Assembly: GCA_026713925.1 (NCBI GenBank)
Contig: JAPONM010000061.1
Location: forward strand, 124,001 to 188,000
DNA from: Gammaproteobacteria bacterium
Lineage (GTDB): Bacteria; Pseudomonadota; Gammaproteobacteria; UBA4575
DNA: 64,000 nucleotides
Direction: 5' to 3'
The notes beneath the pieces are model-generated. The model was not told where the DNA came from, searched no databases, and was given only the letters and a program-made list of their open reading frames with translations. How positions within the stretch are numbered: position 1 is the first letter of the stretch; every line of letters starts with the position of its first letter. Below are positions 28,120-36,322 of the stretch, in pieces. A program made the translations under genes and the position numbers.

Positions 28120-28800
28120 ATGACAGGGGAAGCCGTACCAGTCGTTACCATCGATGGGCCTGCCGGTTCAGGCAAGGGGACCATCGCCGTGAAGCTGGCA
28201 GGGCTGCTGGGATATCATTATCTGGGCAGTGGCACCCTGTACCGGGTCCTGGCCCTGTACAGCCTGCAGCACCAGGTCAAGGAGGATGACCTGCAGGCGA
28301 TACTCGGCATGTGCGAGGGCATGCATATCCGGTTCAGCCCCTGGGGCGATGACGGAGAGGTACGGGTTTTGCTGGACAGTCAGGACATCTCGGACCAGTT
28401 GCGCACCGAGGAATGTGCCAAGGGAGCCTCGAGCCTTGCCACCTGTCCGCAGGTCCGGCAGGCCCTGCTGAAGAAACAGCACGGGTTTCGCGTCACCCCC
28501 GGCCTGGTTGCAGAAGGGAGGGATATGGGCACTGTGGTTTTCCCGGATGCCCGGCACAAGATCTATCTTACGGCCAGTGCCAGGGAGCGCGCATTCAGGC
28601 GACAGAAACAGTTGAAGAAACAAGGTATTAGTGCTAGCCTTGTCAATCTTTTGACAGAGATCGAGGCGCGTGATGCCCGCGACAAGCAACGGGACATCTC
28701 GCCGCTGAGACAGGCTGCCGACGCTGTACGGGTAGATTCAACGGATTTATCGATAGCACAAGTGGTGCAGCATATCGCTGCACTGGTACAAAACGAATAG
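28120..28800 (+). CDS. cmk: Cytidylate kinase
   Basis: Phosphorylates CMP and dCMP. The 226-residue kinase has the P-loop GPAGSGKGT at the N-terminus, [12 protein letters not shown] (CMP-binding region), [15 protein letters not shown] and the lid [15 protein letters not shown] at 28114 is in frame, but ATG 28120 is chosen. rpsA follows after 29 bp, the standard cmk-rpsA arrangement. Confidence 0.95.
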   Translation: MTGEAVPVVTIDGPAGSGKGTIAVKLAGLLGYHYLGSGTLYRVLALYSLQHQVKEDDLQAILGMCEGMHIRFSPWGDDGEVRVLLDSQDISDQLRTEECAKGASSLATCPQVRQALLKKQHGFRVTPGLVAEGRDMGTVVFPDARHKIYLTASARERAFRRQKQLKKQGISASLVNLLTEIEARDARDKQRDISPLRQAADAVRVDSTDLSIAQVVQHIAALVQNE

Positions 28801-28829
28801 TTGCATCAAACGGAACGAAAACAGTTTAT

Positions 28830-30515
28830 ATGATTGAGAGTTTTGCCCAGCTCCTGGAAGAGAGCGAAGACAATATAAATACCCAACCGGGGATGATCAT
28901 CAATGGCACGGTAGTCGATATTGGCAAGGACGCAGTCGTTGTCAATGCGGGCCTCAAGTCTGAAGGCATGATCCCGATCGAGCAGTTCCAGACTGACAAT
29001 GGTGAGCTCGAAGTCGCAGTAGGCGATGAAGTCGAGGTGGCCCTGGATGCCCTGGAGGACGGTTACGGAGAGACCAAGCTTTCACGTGAGAAGGCCAGGC
29101 GTGCCCGGGCGTGGACGGAGCTGGAACGGATTCACGAGGCGGGTGAGTCGGTCACCGGAGTCATCACCGGCAAGGTCAAGGGGGGATTCACGGTCGAACT
29201 GCGTGACCTTCGTGCATTCTTGCCCAGTTCCCTGGTCGATATCCGGCCGGTTCGGGACACGACCTATCTGGAGGGCAGGGAACTGGAGTTCAAGCTCGTC
29301 AAGATCGATACCAAGCGTAACAACATCGTGGTCTCACGCCGGGCGGTGGTCGAGTCGGAATACAGCGTTGAGCGTGAGGAACTGATCAATGCCCTGAAAG
29401 AAGGGGCCGTGGTCAAGGGTATCGTGAAAAACCTGACCGACTATGGTGCATTTCTGGACCTGGGCGGAATCGATGGTCTGCTGCACATCACGGACATGTC
29501 CTGGAAGCGTGTCAAGCACCCGTCCGAGATCGTATCGATCGGTGATGAAATTGAAGTGCGGGTATTGAAGTTTGACAAGGAGAAAACACGCGTCTCGCTT
29601 GGCCTGAAGCAGTTGAATGATGATCCCTGGAGCGGCATTGACCGGCGTTACCCGGAAAGCACACGCGTGTTCGGCAAGGTGACCAATATTGCGGACTATG
29701 GCTGCTTCGTGGAAATCGAGGAGGGCATTGAAGGTCTGGTGCATGTCTCCGAGATGGACTGGACCAACAAGAACGTCAGCCCGGCGAAGGTGGCTTCACT
29801 GGGAGACGAGGTCGAGGTGATGGTCCTGGACATCGATGAGGAGCGCCGCAGGATCTCGCTCGGCATGAAGCAGTGCCAGCCCAATCCCTGGGATGACTTT
29901 GCCAGCAATCATGGCCGGGGCAGCGAGACGACGGGAATCATCAAGTCGATTACCGACTTCGGCATCTTTGTCGGACTGGAAGGCGGGATCGACGGGCTCG
30001 TACACCTGTCCGACCTGGCCTGGAACATGCCGGGCGAGGAAGCCGTACGGGCGTACAAGAAAGGAGATGAGCTGCGGGCTATGGTACTGTCGGTGGATGC
30101 GGAACGTGAGCGGATTTCACTGGGTGTCAAACAGCTGGTGCAGAATCCGTTTTCGGCCTGGATTGCAGAAAATCCCAAGGGCAGCATCGTGACGGGAACC
30201 GTCAGTACAGTGGATGCCAAGGCTGCAACCGTTCAGCTTGCCGAGGGGGTCGAAGGCATGCTCAAGGCATCTGAAATTGCGCGGGACCGGGTCGAGGACG
30301 TGCGCACCGTGCTCAAGGATGGCCAGCAGGTGGAGGCCAAGTTTGTAGGTGTGGACAAGAAGTCGAGAACGATCACGCTATCAATCAAGGCCAAGGAGTC
30401 CCAGGAGGAAGCTGCAGCCGTTCAGGGTTACAGCAGCGGCGAATCCGCTGCGACAAACCTAGGAGATATCCTCAAGGAATCGATCGAAGAAAACAAGGAC
30501 AGCGTCAAGGGATAA
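28830..30515 (+). CDS. rpsA: 30S ribosomal protein S1
   Basis: Unwinds mRNA at the ribosome for initiation. The 561-residue protein has six S1 OB-fold repeats, recognisable from their recurring [21 protein letters not shown]-like cores (for example [40 protein letters not shown]). Length matches the E. coli protein (557). The ihfB gene follows after 29 bp. Confidence 0.98.
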   Translation: MIESFAQLLEESEDNINTQPGMIINGTVVDIGKDAVVVNAGLKSEGMIPIEQFQTDNGELEVAVGDEVEVALDALEDGYGETKLSREKARRARAWTELERIHEAGESVTGVITGKVKGGFTVELRDLRAFLPSSLVDIRPVRDTTYLEGRELEFKLVKIDTKRNNIVVSRRAVVESEYSVEREELINALKEGAVVKGIVKNLTDYGAFLDLGGIDGLLHITDMSWKRVKHPSEIVSIGDEIEVRVLKFDKEKTRVSLGLKQLNDDPWSGIDRRYPESTRVFGKVTNIADYGCFVEIEEGIEGLVHVSEMDWTNKNVSPAKVASLGDEVEVMVLDIDEERRRISLGMKQCQPNPWDDFASNHGRGSETTGIIKSITDFGIFVGLEGGIDGLVHLSDLAWNMPGEEAVRAYKKGDELRAMVLSVDAERERISLGVKQLVQNPFSAWIAENPKGSIVTGTVSTVDAKAATVQLAEGVEGMLKASEIARDRVEDVRTVLKDGQQVEAKFVGVDKKSRTITLSIKAKESQEEAAAVQGYSSGESAATNLGDILKESIEENKDSVKG

Positions 30516-30544
30516 CCAAAAGAATCTACCATGGGGAGAGTGTG

Positions 30545-30865
30545 ATGACTGGCGAAGATCACAAGAATGTAATTACGAAGTCAGAACTGATTGAGAACAT
30601 CGCAGCCCAGCAAAACCATCTCGCATACAAGGATATAGAACTCTCGATAAAAAGTATCATTGAGCAAATGAGCACCTCGCTTGCAAAAGGCGAGCGTATC
30701 GAGGTCCGGGGATTCGGGAGTTTCTCCCTGCATTTCAGGCCCCCCAGGATCGGGCGCAACCCCAAGACCGGGGAAGCGGTATCCCTGCCGGGCAAGCATG
30801 TACCGCATTTCAAGCCCGGAAAAGAGCTGCGCGAACGGGTGAACCGGCCCCTGACTGACAAATAG
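30545..30865 (+). CDS. ihfB: Integration host factor beta subunit
   Basis: A 106-residue HU/IHF-fold DNA-bending protein. The beta arm [15 protein letters not shown] intercalates Pro into DNA. The preceding [11 protein letters not shown] identifies the beta subunit, and the rpsA-ihfB order is conserved. A GTG at 30542 is also possible; the purine-rich GGGGAGAG at 30533-30540 serves either. The alpha subunit is at 60.0 kb in this window. Confidence 0.94.
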   Translation: MTGEDHKNVITKSELIENIAAQQNHLAYKDIELSIKSIIEQMSTSLAKGERIEVRGFGSFSLHFRPPRIGRNPKTGEAVSLPGKHVPHFKPGKELRERVNRPLTDK

Positions 30866-30907
30866 TAGAACCGGAGCGGGAGTGCGCTCTGCAGGCCCTG
30901 ACCTTCG

Positions 30908-31201
30908 ATGCTTCGATTTCTGACCCTCCTGATTGTCATTGCCCTGGTCGTGCTCATATCGATTTTCACGCTGGGAAACCTGGATTCGGTTACGATACAT
31001 TTCCTTACGCGAAGCCTGCAGGTGCCGCTCGGTGTGACACTTCTGTTCTGTCTGGGTGCCGGCGTGCTTGTAGGGCTCCTGTTCAGTGCCGGAATGGTCA
31101 TACGAAATAAAAACCGCGCGAAATCACTGGCCAGGAAAGTTGCGATGTTCGAGCAGGAGATTGCGAACTTGAGGCAGTTGCCGATCAAGAGTCCCCGCTG
31201 A
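30908..31201 (+). CDS. lapA: Lipopolysaccharide assembly protein A-like membrane protein
   Basis: A 97-residue inner-membrane protein with two hydrophobic segments (about 3-22 and 42-64) flanked by a basic, coiled-coil C-terminus (NKNRAKSLARKVAMFEQEIANLRQL), the DUF1049/LapA layout. LapA partners with LapB in LPS assembly and LpxC control. The stop overlaps the lapB ATG by one base at 31201, so the two are coupled. Confidence 0.9.
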   Translation: MLRFLTLLIVIALVVLISIFTLGNLDSVTIHFLTRSLQVPLGVTLLFCLGAGVLVGLLFSAGMVIRNKNRAKSLARKVAMFEQEIANLRQLPIKSPR

Positions 31202-32358
31202 TGTTTGAACTGTACTGGTTGCTGCTGCTGTTGGCAGGGGCTGCAGGCTGGTACCTTGCATACATCATCTATCGCTCCAAGCCCAAACCGAAAATACCCG
31301 GGGAATACCTGAAAGGCCTCAATTACCTGCTTGATGAACAGCCGGACAAGGCGATCGAGGTCTTTATTGAGCTGGTCGATGTCGACACCGAGACTGTCGA
31401 GACGTACCTGATACTTGGAAACATGTTCCGGCGCAGGGGGGAAGTGGACCGGGCTATCCGTATCCATCAGAACCTGATTGCGCGCCCCGCTCTGGGCCCA
31501 AGCTACAAATCGACTGCGCTCCTGGAGCTTGCAAAAGACTACCTCAAGGCCGGCCTGCTGGACCGTGCCGAGTCATTGTTCACGGAGGTGATCAAGATCG
31601 GGTTGCAGGCGGATGAGGCATACCCCCTGCTGCTGGGGCTGTATGAGCAGGAAAAGGAGTGGAACCGGGCCATCGATACTGCAATGGAACTGGAAAAGGC
31701 CAGTGATGTCAGCATGAGCCAGACGATTGCCCATTATTACTGTGAGTTGAGCGAGCTCGAATTTGCCAGCCAGGCGGATCATCCCGCCGCGGCCAGGAAA
31801 ATGGCAAAAAAGGCCCTGTCCCACGACAAGAATTGTGCGCGGGCGAATGTACTGCTCGGGAATTATGCCATGCATGAGAAGGATTACCGGGCTGCCATCA
31901 GGCACTACTGCAGCGTGTCCAAGCAGCACCCGGAATATCTCCCGGAAATCTTCCTGGAATTGCGGGAAGCTTTCCTGCAGCAGGACAACCGTGAAGGATT
32001 CAGGCAGTTCCTGCTGAAAACCAGCGATTCGAAACTGAGTGGAATCTTTCTGTCCACGTTGTTGACGGACCTGTCAGATAATGATGCGGAAAGAAACGAG
32101 GTTCACCAGCTCCTGCTGCAAAAACCGAAATTGTCCCTTCTGGAAATCAACGCCTTCCTGAAAAATTTGCATTTGCAGGACAAATCCCTCGGTGAACTGA
32201 ATGCAGACAAGATTCAGGCAAGCATTGAAAGCTTTGTGAACAGGTCCAGTTCCCACCAGTGCAGGCAATGCGGGTTCCATGGCAAGAGGCTCTACTGGCA
32301 GTGTCCGAGCTGTCATTACTGGGGCACCGTGATCCCGGTCGTCCCGGGACTGGATTGA
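31201..32358 (+). CDS. lapB: Lipopolysaccharide assembly protein B (YciM)
   Basis: A 385-residue protein that recruits FtsH to degrade LpxC and so sets LPS amount. One N-terminal membrane helix (about 5-25), then TPR repeats (for example AYLILGNMFRRRGEVDRAI-like units across 40-300), then a rubredoxin-type zinc site (CRQCGFHGKRLYWQCPSC). All three parts match E. coli LapB (389 residues). In enterics pyrF follows; here it does not. Confidence 0.95.
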   Translation: MFELYWLLLLLAGAAGWYLAYIIYRSKPKPKIPGEYLKGLNYLLDEQPDKAIEVFIELVDVDTETVETYLILGNMFRRRGEVDRAIRIHQNLIARPALGPSYKSTALLELAKDYLKAGLLDRAESLFTEVIKIGLQADEAYPLLLGLYEQEKEWNRAIDTAMELEKASDVSMSQTIAHYYCELSELEFASQADHPAAARKMAKKALSHDKNCARANVLLGNYAMHEKDYRAAIRHYCSVSKQHPEYLPEIFLELREAFLQQDNREGFRQFLLKTSDSKLSGIFLSTLLTDLSDNDAERNEVHQLLLQKPKLSLLEINAFLKNLHLQDKSLGELNADKIQASIESFVNRSSSHQCRQCGFHGKRLYWQCPSCHYWGTVIPVVPGLD

Positions 32359-32428
32359 TGGGAGGCACCGGGCCGTGCAGACGTACTGGTATGCTTCCCG
32401 CTATCGTAATGATTCATCAGGGCAGGCT

Positions 32429-32456
32429 GCGGGCCTTGCGGGGCCCGCTTGTTGTT
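32429..32456 (+). terminator. Candidate rho-independent terminator after lapB
   Basis: GCGGGCC (32429-32435) pairs with GGCCCGC (32442-32448) across a 6-nt loop, followed by TTGTTGTT. The U-tract is imperfect. It would end the rpsA-ihfB-lapAB unit before the next operon. Confidence 0.5.
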
Positions 32457-32581
32457 CCCGGCCAGCGTTGATAGCCTGTGCAGAAGATGCTGATCGTGAG
32501 GAGTAATCGAACGGGCTTCAGGCGGCGCCGTATTGCCGTGGGCCATTATCTTCCGACAGACCCCTAAGGAAAAGGTATTCA

Positions 32582-34165
32582 ATGATCTACACCCGAAAAT
32601 CCCCAGCGTTGTTCATGATTGGCCTGATCATGCTGGCCATCTGGTACCTGCTTGAGTCCGGGATCCTTTCAGGCTATATCGGACACCTCGGCGGTACCAA
32701 GTACAAGTATGCCGGTGAGATCGCCGTGGTGCCCCTGTACTTCGGAATATTCTCGGCCATCGTGGGAGCCTGGCAGTGGTTCGGGACCCATAAGGAAGGC
32801 AATGTTGACTATTACCTGTCCACGGCTGCAGGGGCCATGTTCATATTGCTGATCGCGATGCTGGTGCGCTGGTTCCTGGCTCCGGAAATTGCCGTTATCA
32901 GTGAATCGTTTGGCAAGGTCGGTAATACCGGTAAATATCTGCACAAGATACTGGGGCTGAACTATGTCGTGCTGGGCATAGTGACCGGAATCATCATCGT
33001 CAATGTTTTCAGGATCCCCGGCTGGGCTGAAAACGGCGTGCGGCTTTCGCGCCTGGGCCTGAAGACGGGTGTCATCCTGCTCGGCACGCTCTACAGTGCC
33101 GCAGAACTGAAAAATCTGGGTGGCCTGTCCATCATCATGATCGGCTTTTTCGTGCTGGGTTCAGTAGGGCTCGTGCTGTGGCTGGGGGCGCGCGCGAAGA
33201 TCCCCAGTTCCATGGGTGGCGTGCTATCCGCGGGCATGGGCGTATGCGGGGTTTCGGCTACGGTGGCGGCAGCCCCTGTCGTGCAGGCGAAGTCGGTGGA
33301 GATTGCCTACACCATCGGCACCATCCTGCTGTGGGGCGTGGGCTGTATGTTCGTTTTTCCCATCGTGGGCCACCTGCTCGACATGTCGCATGTGCAGTTC
33401 GGTGCCTGGGCCGGCACAGGCATCCTGAATTCCGCCCAGGTCGCGGGCGCGGCGCTGGCCTACCAGCCGGACGGCATCGAGACCCTCAAGGTGGCGGAGA
33501 TCTTCAACATCACGCGGGTGCTGGTCCTGCCCATCATCGTCTTGTGGCTGGCTGTGTGGTACGTCAAGCGTGAAGGCGTGGAGTCCGCACAACAGGTAAA
33601 TGTCGCCCGGGTGACCTTCGAGAAATTCCCGATCTTCGTCCTGGGCTTCATCTTGCTGTTCGCCTTGTCGACCACGGGCGTGTTCGCTCCGGCCAACCAT
33701 TACAAGGGCAAGTATTTCGGCAACACGGCGGCATCAGGCTTCAAGGAGGAAAACCTGCTGAAGCCCGGGCAGGCCGTCCTGTTGAAGGAGGAATTCGACA
33801 AAGTTCAGAAGCAGGACCGCAAACAGGCCCTGCAGCGTCTCATCGACCACGGCAAGGTGATGAGCATGGAGGATGACGATGTCCTGCGCGGTCTCATCAA
33901 TGCGAAAGTGGTCTCCGAGGAAGCCAGCAGGGTTCTCAAGAAGGCGCACAAGGCCGTGCGCCATACTGCAAAGAAAATTAAGGCCTTCCGTGACTGGATC
34001 ACCTGGCTGTTCGCCTTCGGCCTGGTCGGGCTTGGCATGCAGATCACGGTATCGTCCATGCGCCAGGCGGGTGGGCAGCCTGCCGTGATCGGCGGCATCG
34101 TGGGAGCGATCAAGGCGGTCCTGTCACTGGTCGTCGTCATCCTGCTCATCTCGGAAACCGTTTAA
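32582..34165 (+). CDS. YeiH-type (UPF0324, putative sulfate exporter family) membrane transporter
   Basis: A 527-residue polytopic membrane protein. The core (about 155-370 and 470-525) carries the family motifs GLKTGVILLGTLYSAAELK, AGMGVCGVSATVAAAPVV and AWAGTGILNSAQVAGAAL, plus the closing GLVGLGMQITVSSM. It is longer than the usual 340-350 residues. An N-terminal part (1-150) adds membrane helices, and a soluble, charged insert (about 371-468; EEFDKVQKQDRKQALQRLIDH) precedes the last two helices. The substrate is not known from sequence; the family name does not prove sulfate. AAGGAAAAGG precedes the ATG. Confidence 0.85.
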   Translation: MIYTRKSPALFMIGLIMLAIWYLLESGILSGYIGHLGGTKYKYAGEIAVVPLYFGIFSAIVGAWQWFGTHKEGNVDYYLSTAAGAMFILLIAMLVRWFLAPEIAVISESFGKVGNTGKYLHKILGLNYVVLGIVTGIIIVNVFRIPGWAENGVRLSRLGLKTGVILLGTLYSAAELKNLGGLSIIMIGFFVLGSVGLVLWLGARAKIPSSMGGVLSAGMGVCGVSATVAAAPVVQAKSVEIAYTIGTILLWGVGCMFVFPIVGHLLDMSHVQFGAWAGTGILNSAQVAGAALAYQPDGIETLKVAEIFNITRVLVLPIIVLWLAVWYVKREGVESAQQVNVARVTFEKFPIFVLGFILLFALSTTGVFAPANHYKGKYFGNTAASGFKEENLLKPGQAVLLKEEFDKVQKQDRKQALQRLIDHGKVMSMEDDDVLRGLINAKVVSEEASRVLKKAHKAVRHTAKKIKAFRDWITWLFAFGLVGLGMQITVSSMRQAGGQPAVIGGIVGAIKAVLSLVVVILLISETV

Positions 34166-34191
34166 ATGCAACAATCATTCAGGAGCCCATC

Positions 34192-34320
34192 ATGAACAAA
34201 GATGAAAATGAATTTGACCGCGGCACCGCGTTGTCGATCTTCAACAGCGACCGCAGGGAGGATTTCATGGCATTGATCCTTGCCCTGGTTGTCGCCCTGT
34301 TCGTGTACCTTGCCTACTAG
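34192..34320 (+). CDS. 42-residue single-pass membrane protein
   Basis: An ORF of 42 codons plus stop with a good ribosome site (CAGGAG at 34180-34185). The product has a charged N-terminus (MNKDENEFDRGTALSIFNSD) and one hydrophobic helix (about 26-41, FMALILALVVALFVYLAY). It lies 26 bp after the transporter and 33 bp before the UspA gene, so it is probably an operon member. It may be an accessory subunit that stabilises or gates the transporter (inference). No family recognised. Confidence 0.7.
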   Translation: MNKDENEFDRGTALSIFNSDRREDFMALILALVVALFVYLAY

Positions 34321-34353
34321 GTCCGAATTCTTCCGTACTTCACTTGGTAGATC

Positions 34354-34812
34354 ATGAAACATATCCTGCTGGCAAGCCACGGAACCGAAGGAGCCCGGGC
34401 GGCAGAGAAAAAAGTGATGGAGATGTGCACGGACGATGTCCGCGTAACCCACCTGCTGGTGGTGCCTGAGTTCTGGAAAGACATGCTGGGAGATGACTGG
34501 CTGAACAACCACGCGACACGCAGGCGGTTCGAGGATTATCTTGAGAAGGAATTGAACGACGAGGTCAACGGACATGTCCGGCGGGTGCGGGACCAGTTGG
34601 CAGACCTGGGTGCGCAGGCGGTCCATGAAGTCGTCCTGGGTAGGCCGGACCGATGCCTGGTGGATGCTTGTGAACGGACAGCGTTCGACCTGGTCGTGAT
34701 GGGCTCACCCCGGCCCAGGGGCTCCTCTGGTCTGCGCTCGCGTATGACAACCCGGCATGCCGCTCAACACTTGAAAACCTCGAAGCTTGTCGTGCCGCAC
34801 CCTTGTGGCTGA
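34354..34812 (+). CDS. Universal stress protein (UspA) family protein
   Basis: A 152-residue USP-fold protein. It starts MKHILLASHGTEGARAAEKK, and the core ends with a nucleotide-site-like DLVVMGSPRPRGSSGLRSRMTTRHAAQHLKT and VVPHP, similar to the ATP-binding type (Gly-rich GxxxS/T loop). Its position directly after the transporter and tiny membrane protein suggests it senses nucleotide or stress to control them (inference). The stop overlaps the following gene by 8 bp. Confidence 0.85.
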   Translation: MKHILLASHGTEGARAAEKKVMEMCTDDVRVTHLLVVPEFWKDMLGDDWLNNHATRRRFEDYLEKELNDEVNGHVRRVRDQLADLGAQAVHEVVLGRPDRCLVDACERTAFDLVVMGSPRPRGSSGLRSRMTTRHAAQHLKTSKLVVPHPCG

Positions 34813-35419
34813 AAAGCACCCGGCACGAAGTCATGAAGACAAGGCCCGGGTAGAGTTCAGGACTCCCCTGGACCGGGATGCATTACTTGAATTTTGCCAG
34901 GATGTGGAGCGTCTGTTCCGCATCAATCCTTACCTGGTGTTCGAAAGGTGGGAGAAAATTTCTGCCCGGCAATACCATATGCATGCCATCAATCACAGCC
35001 AGACCCCTGCATTCGAAATCGATACCGGGATGACCGTGCAACCCGCACCAGACGGTTTCGAGATTCATTATGCCGATGGTCTGAAGTCCAGTACGCGTTT
35101 CTTGGTTGGAGCCCTTCCGCAAGGTTCAAGACTTGTCATAGAAGAAGAATACAAGGGGGTGCCAGAGCCTGAACGTCTCGAGCGGCTGCACGAAGTTGAC
35201 AGGAGTCTGACGAAATGGGCAGAAGAACTTCAGCACTACCTGGTGCAATGGCAGCGATGGGCATGGTTCAGTCCCTGGCGGTATTACAAGCAGCGAATAT
35301 GGCAATCCATGAAACCTGCTGCCAGAAGGATTACGTTTGTACTGTTGTGCATAACTGCGATTGAAATTGCACTGATTGGCTTGGGCGTAGTGATTTACCT
35401 GATTGAATACAGGGGCTAA
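34805..35419 (+). CDS. SRPBCC-like protein with a C-terminal membrane anchor
   Basis: A 204-residue protein starting at GTG 34805 (a TTG at 34787 is also open). The N-terminal 150 residues alternate strands (VEFRTPLDRDALLEFCQDVERLF, GFEIHYADGLKSSTRFLVG, RLVIEEEYKG) with a START/SRPBCC look. A final hydrophobic helix (about 180-200) would anchor it to the membrane. The overlap with the UspA gene and the hairpin after its stop mark the operon end. Lipid or hydrophobic ligand binding is a guess from the fold. Confidence 0.6.
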   Translation: MAEKHPARSHEDKARVEFRTPLDRDALLEFCQDVERLFRINPYLVFERWEKISARQYHMHAINHSQTPAFEIDTGMTVQPAPDGFEIHYADGLKSSTRFLVGALPQGSRLVIEEEYKGVPEPERLERLHEVDRSLTKWAEELQHYLVQWQRWAWFSPWRYYKQRIWQSMKPAARRITFVLLCITAIEIALIGLGVVIYLIEYRG

Positions 35420-35430
35420 CCCATCTCCAA

Positions 35431-35457
35431 CGACATCTGCAAGATGTCGCTTTAAAA
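35431..35457 (+). terminator. Hairpin terminator closing the transporter operon
   Basis: CGACATCT (35431-35438) and AGATGTCG (35442-35449) form a perfect 8-bp stem with a 3-nt loop, followed by CTTTAAAA. The U-run is short, so termination may be moderate. Confidence 0.55.
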
Positions 35458-36322
35458 GCCAGCTGATCGGGACCCGGGTACCTTGGTTACCTGCCCTGAA
35501 GCTGCTGGCGGAGTCGTTCAACCCGCGCGCGATTGACTCCAAAGTCGTAGAGGCCATGCCTCGATGCGGAACTGACGTGGATCACACGTTCTTGCGGACA
35601 AAGCAGACACTTGAGGTCGTCCGGAAACCTGAAAATACGTGTACGGCAAACGGCGTGAAGATACTTGTCGGTGGTCTCCAAAATCACGACGCGCGGTGTG
35701 CGGTCCAACAAATCCTTTAGCTTGGCGAAGGTAACTGCAGGGATGTCCCCGCAGGACAACGGCTGGATGAAATGAAACTTCGAAGTGCCATGCAGGCTGC
35801 AGACGAAGTTTAGCTGGATTGTGCGGTGTACTCGTAGTTTTGTACGGGTCATTGCTTCTTTTTCAGACCCATGTTGAAGCTCTATCACTTGCCCTGTTGC
35901 ATCCCCATAGCCTGAGATTCTATGTTATGTTCTGGACCAAGTCACAAGCCATTGGTTCGGGCCATGAAATGGAATGAGTGGTCTTCTCCCCATGAACTGG
36001 TAGGCTTAACAGTCATGTTCAAATCCCAGAACATTTGCGAACATGGCATGATATTGAAGGGTTCCCTTTTTCAAGTCCATGCAGTCAGTGAATTTCTGAC
36101 CTTTGTTCGTCCCAGCGGTCCTTGTATTCTAGGGATTAATGGGGCCGGATGTGGTTATATGGATTGACCCATTGTGCAATTACAAATAGTGCTACGACCG
36201 GTGAGCAGAAGTTCAAAAAATTTGCTGAATTATTTGACTTTAAAGGGCTAGAAACGCAAAACGCGTGTATTTCCTTTAATATCTCACGGCATTAATCGTC
36301 TGCATAGCAATAACTTATATTC
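35458..36322. other. Left margin of the accessory island, largely non-coding
   Basis: About 865 bp between the transporter operon and the nuclease-helicase. It holds one doubtful minus-strand ORF (35487-35852). A plus-strand frame at 35922-36167 lacks a recognisable product and a ribosome site. No integrase, tRNA or insertion-sequence end was recognised. Base composition is visibly lower in GC than in the flanking operon. Confidence 0.5.
35487..35852 (-). CDS. Hypothetical protein (doubtful)
   Basis: An uninterrupted frame of 121 residues starting MTRTKLRVHRTIQL. No family recognised. It contains a Cys pair (C..LLCPQERVIHV) and basic residues, but no clear ribosome site. It stands opposite the operon strand in low-GC sequence at the island's edge, so it may be a remnant or a chance ORF. 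Confidence 0.3.
   Translation of the reverse strand: MTRTKLRVHRTIQLNFVCSLHGTSKFHFIQPLSCGDIPAVTFAKLKDLLDRTPRVVILETTDKYLHAVCRTRIFRFPDDLKCLLCPQERVIHVSSASRHGLYDFGVNRARVERLRQQLQGR

Noticed and set aside
35458-35560. Attachment-site repeat of the tRNA-Asn 3' end at the left edge of the island
   Set aside because: Only short words such as CGGGAC are shared; no convincing direct repeat.
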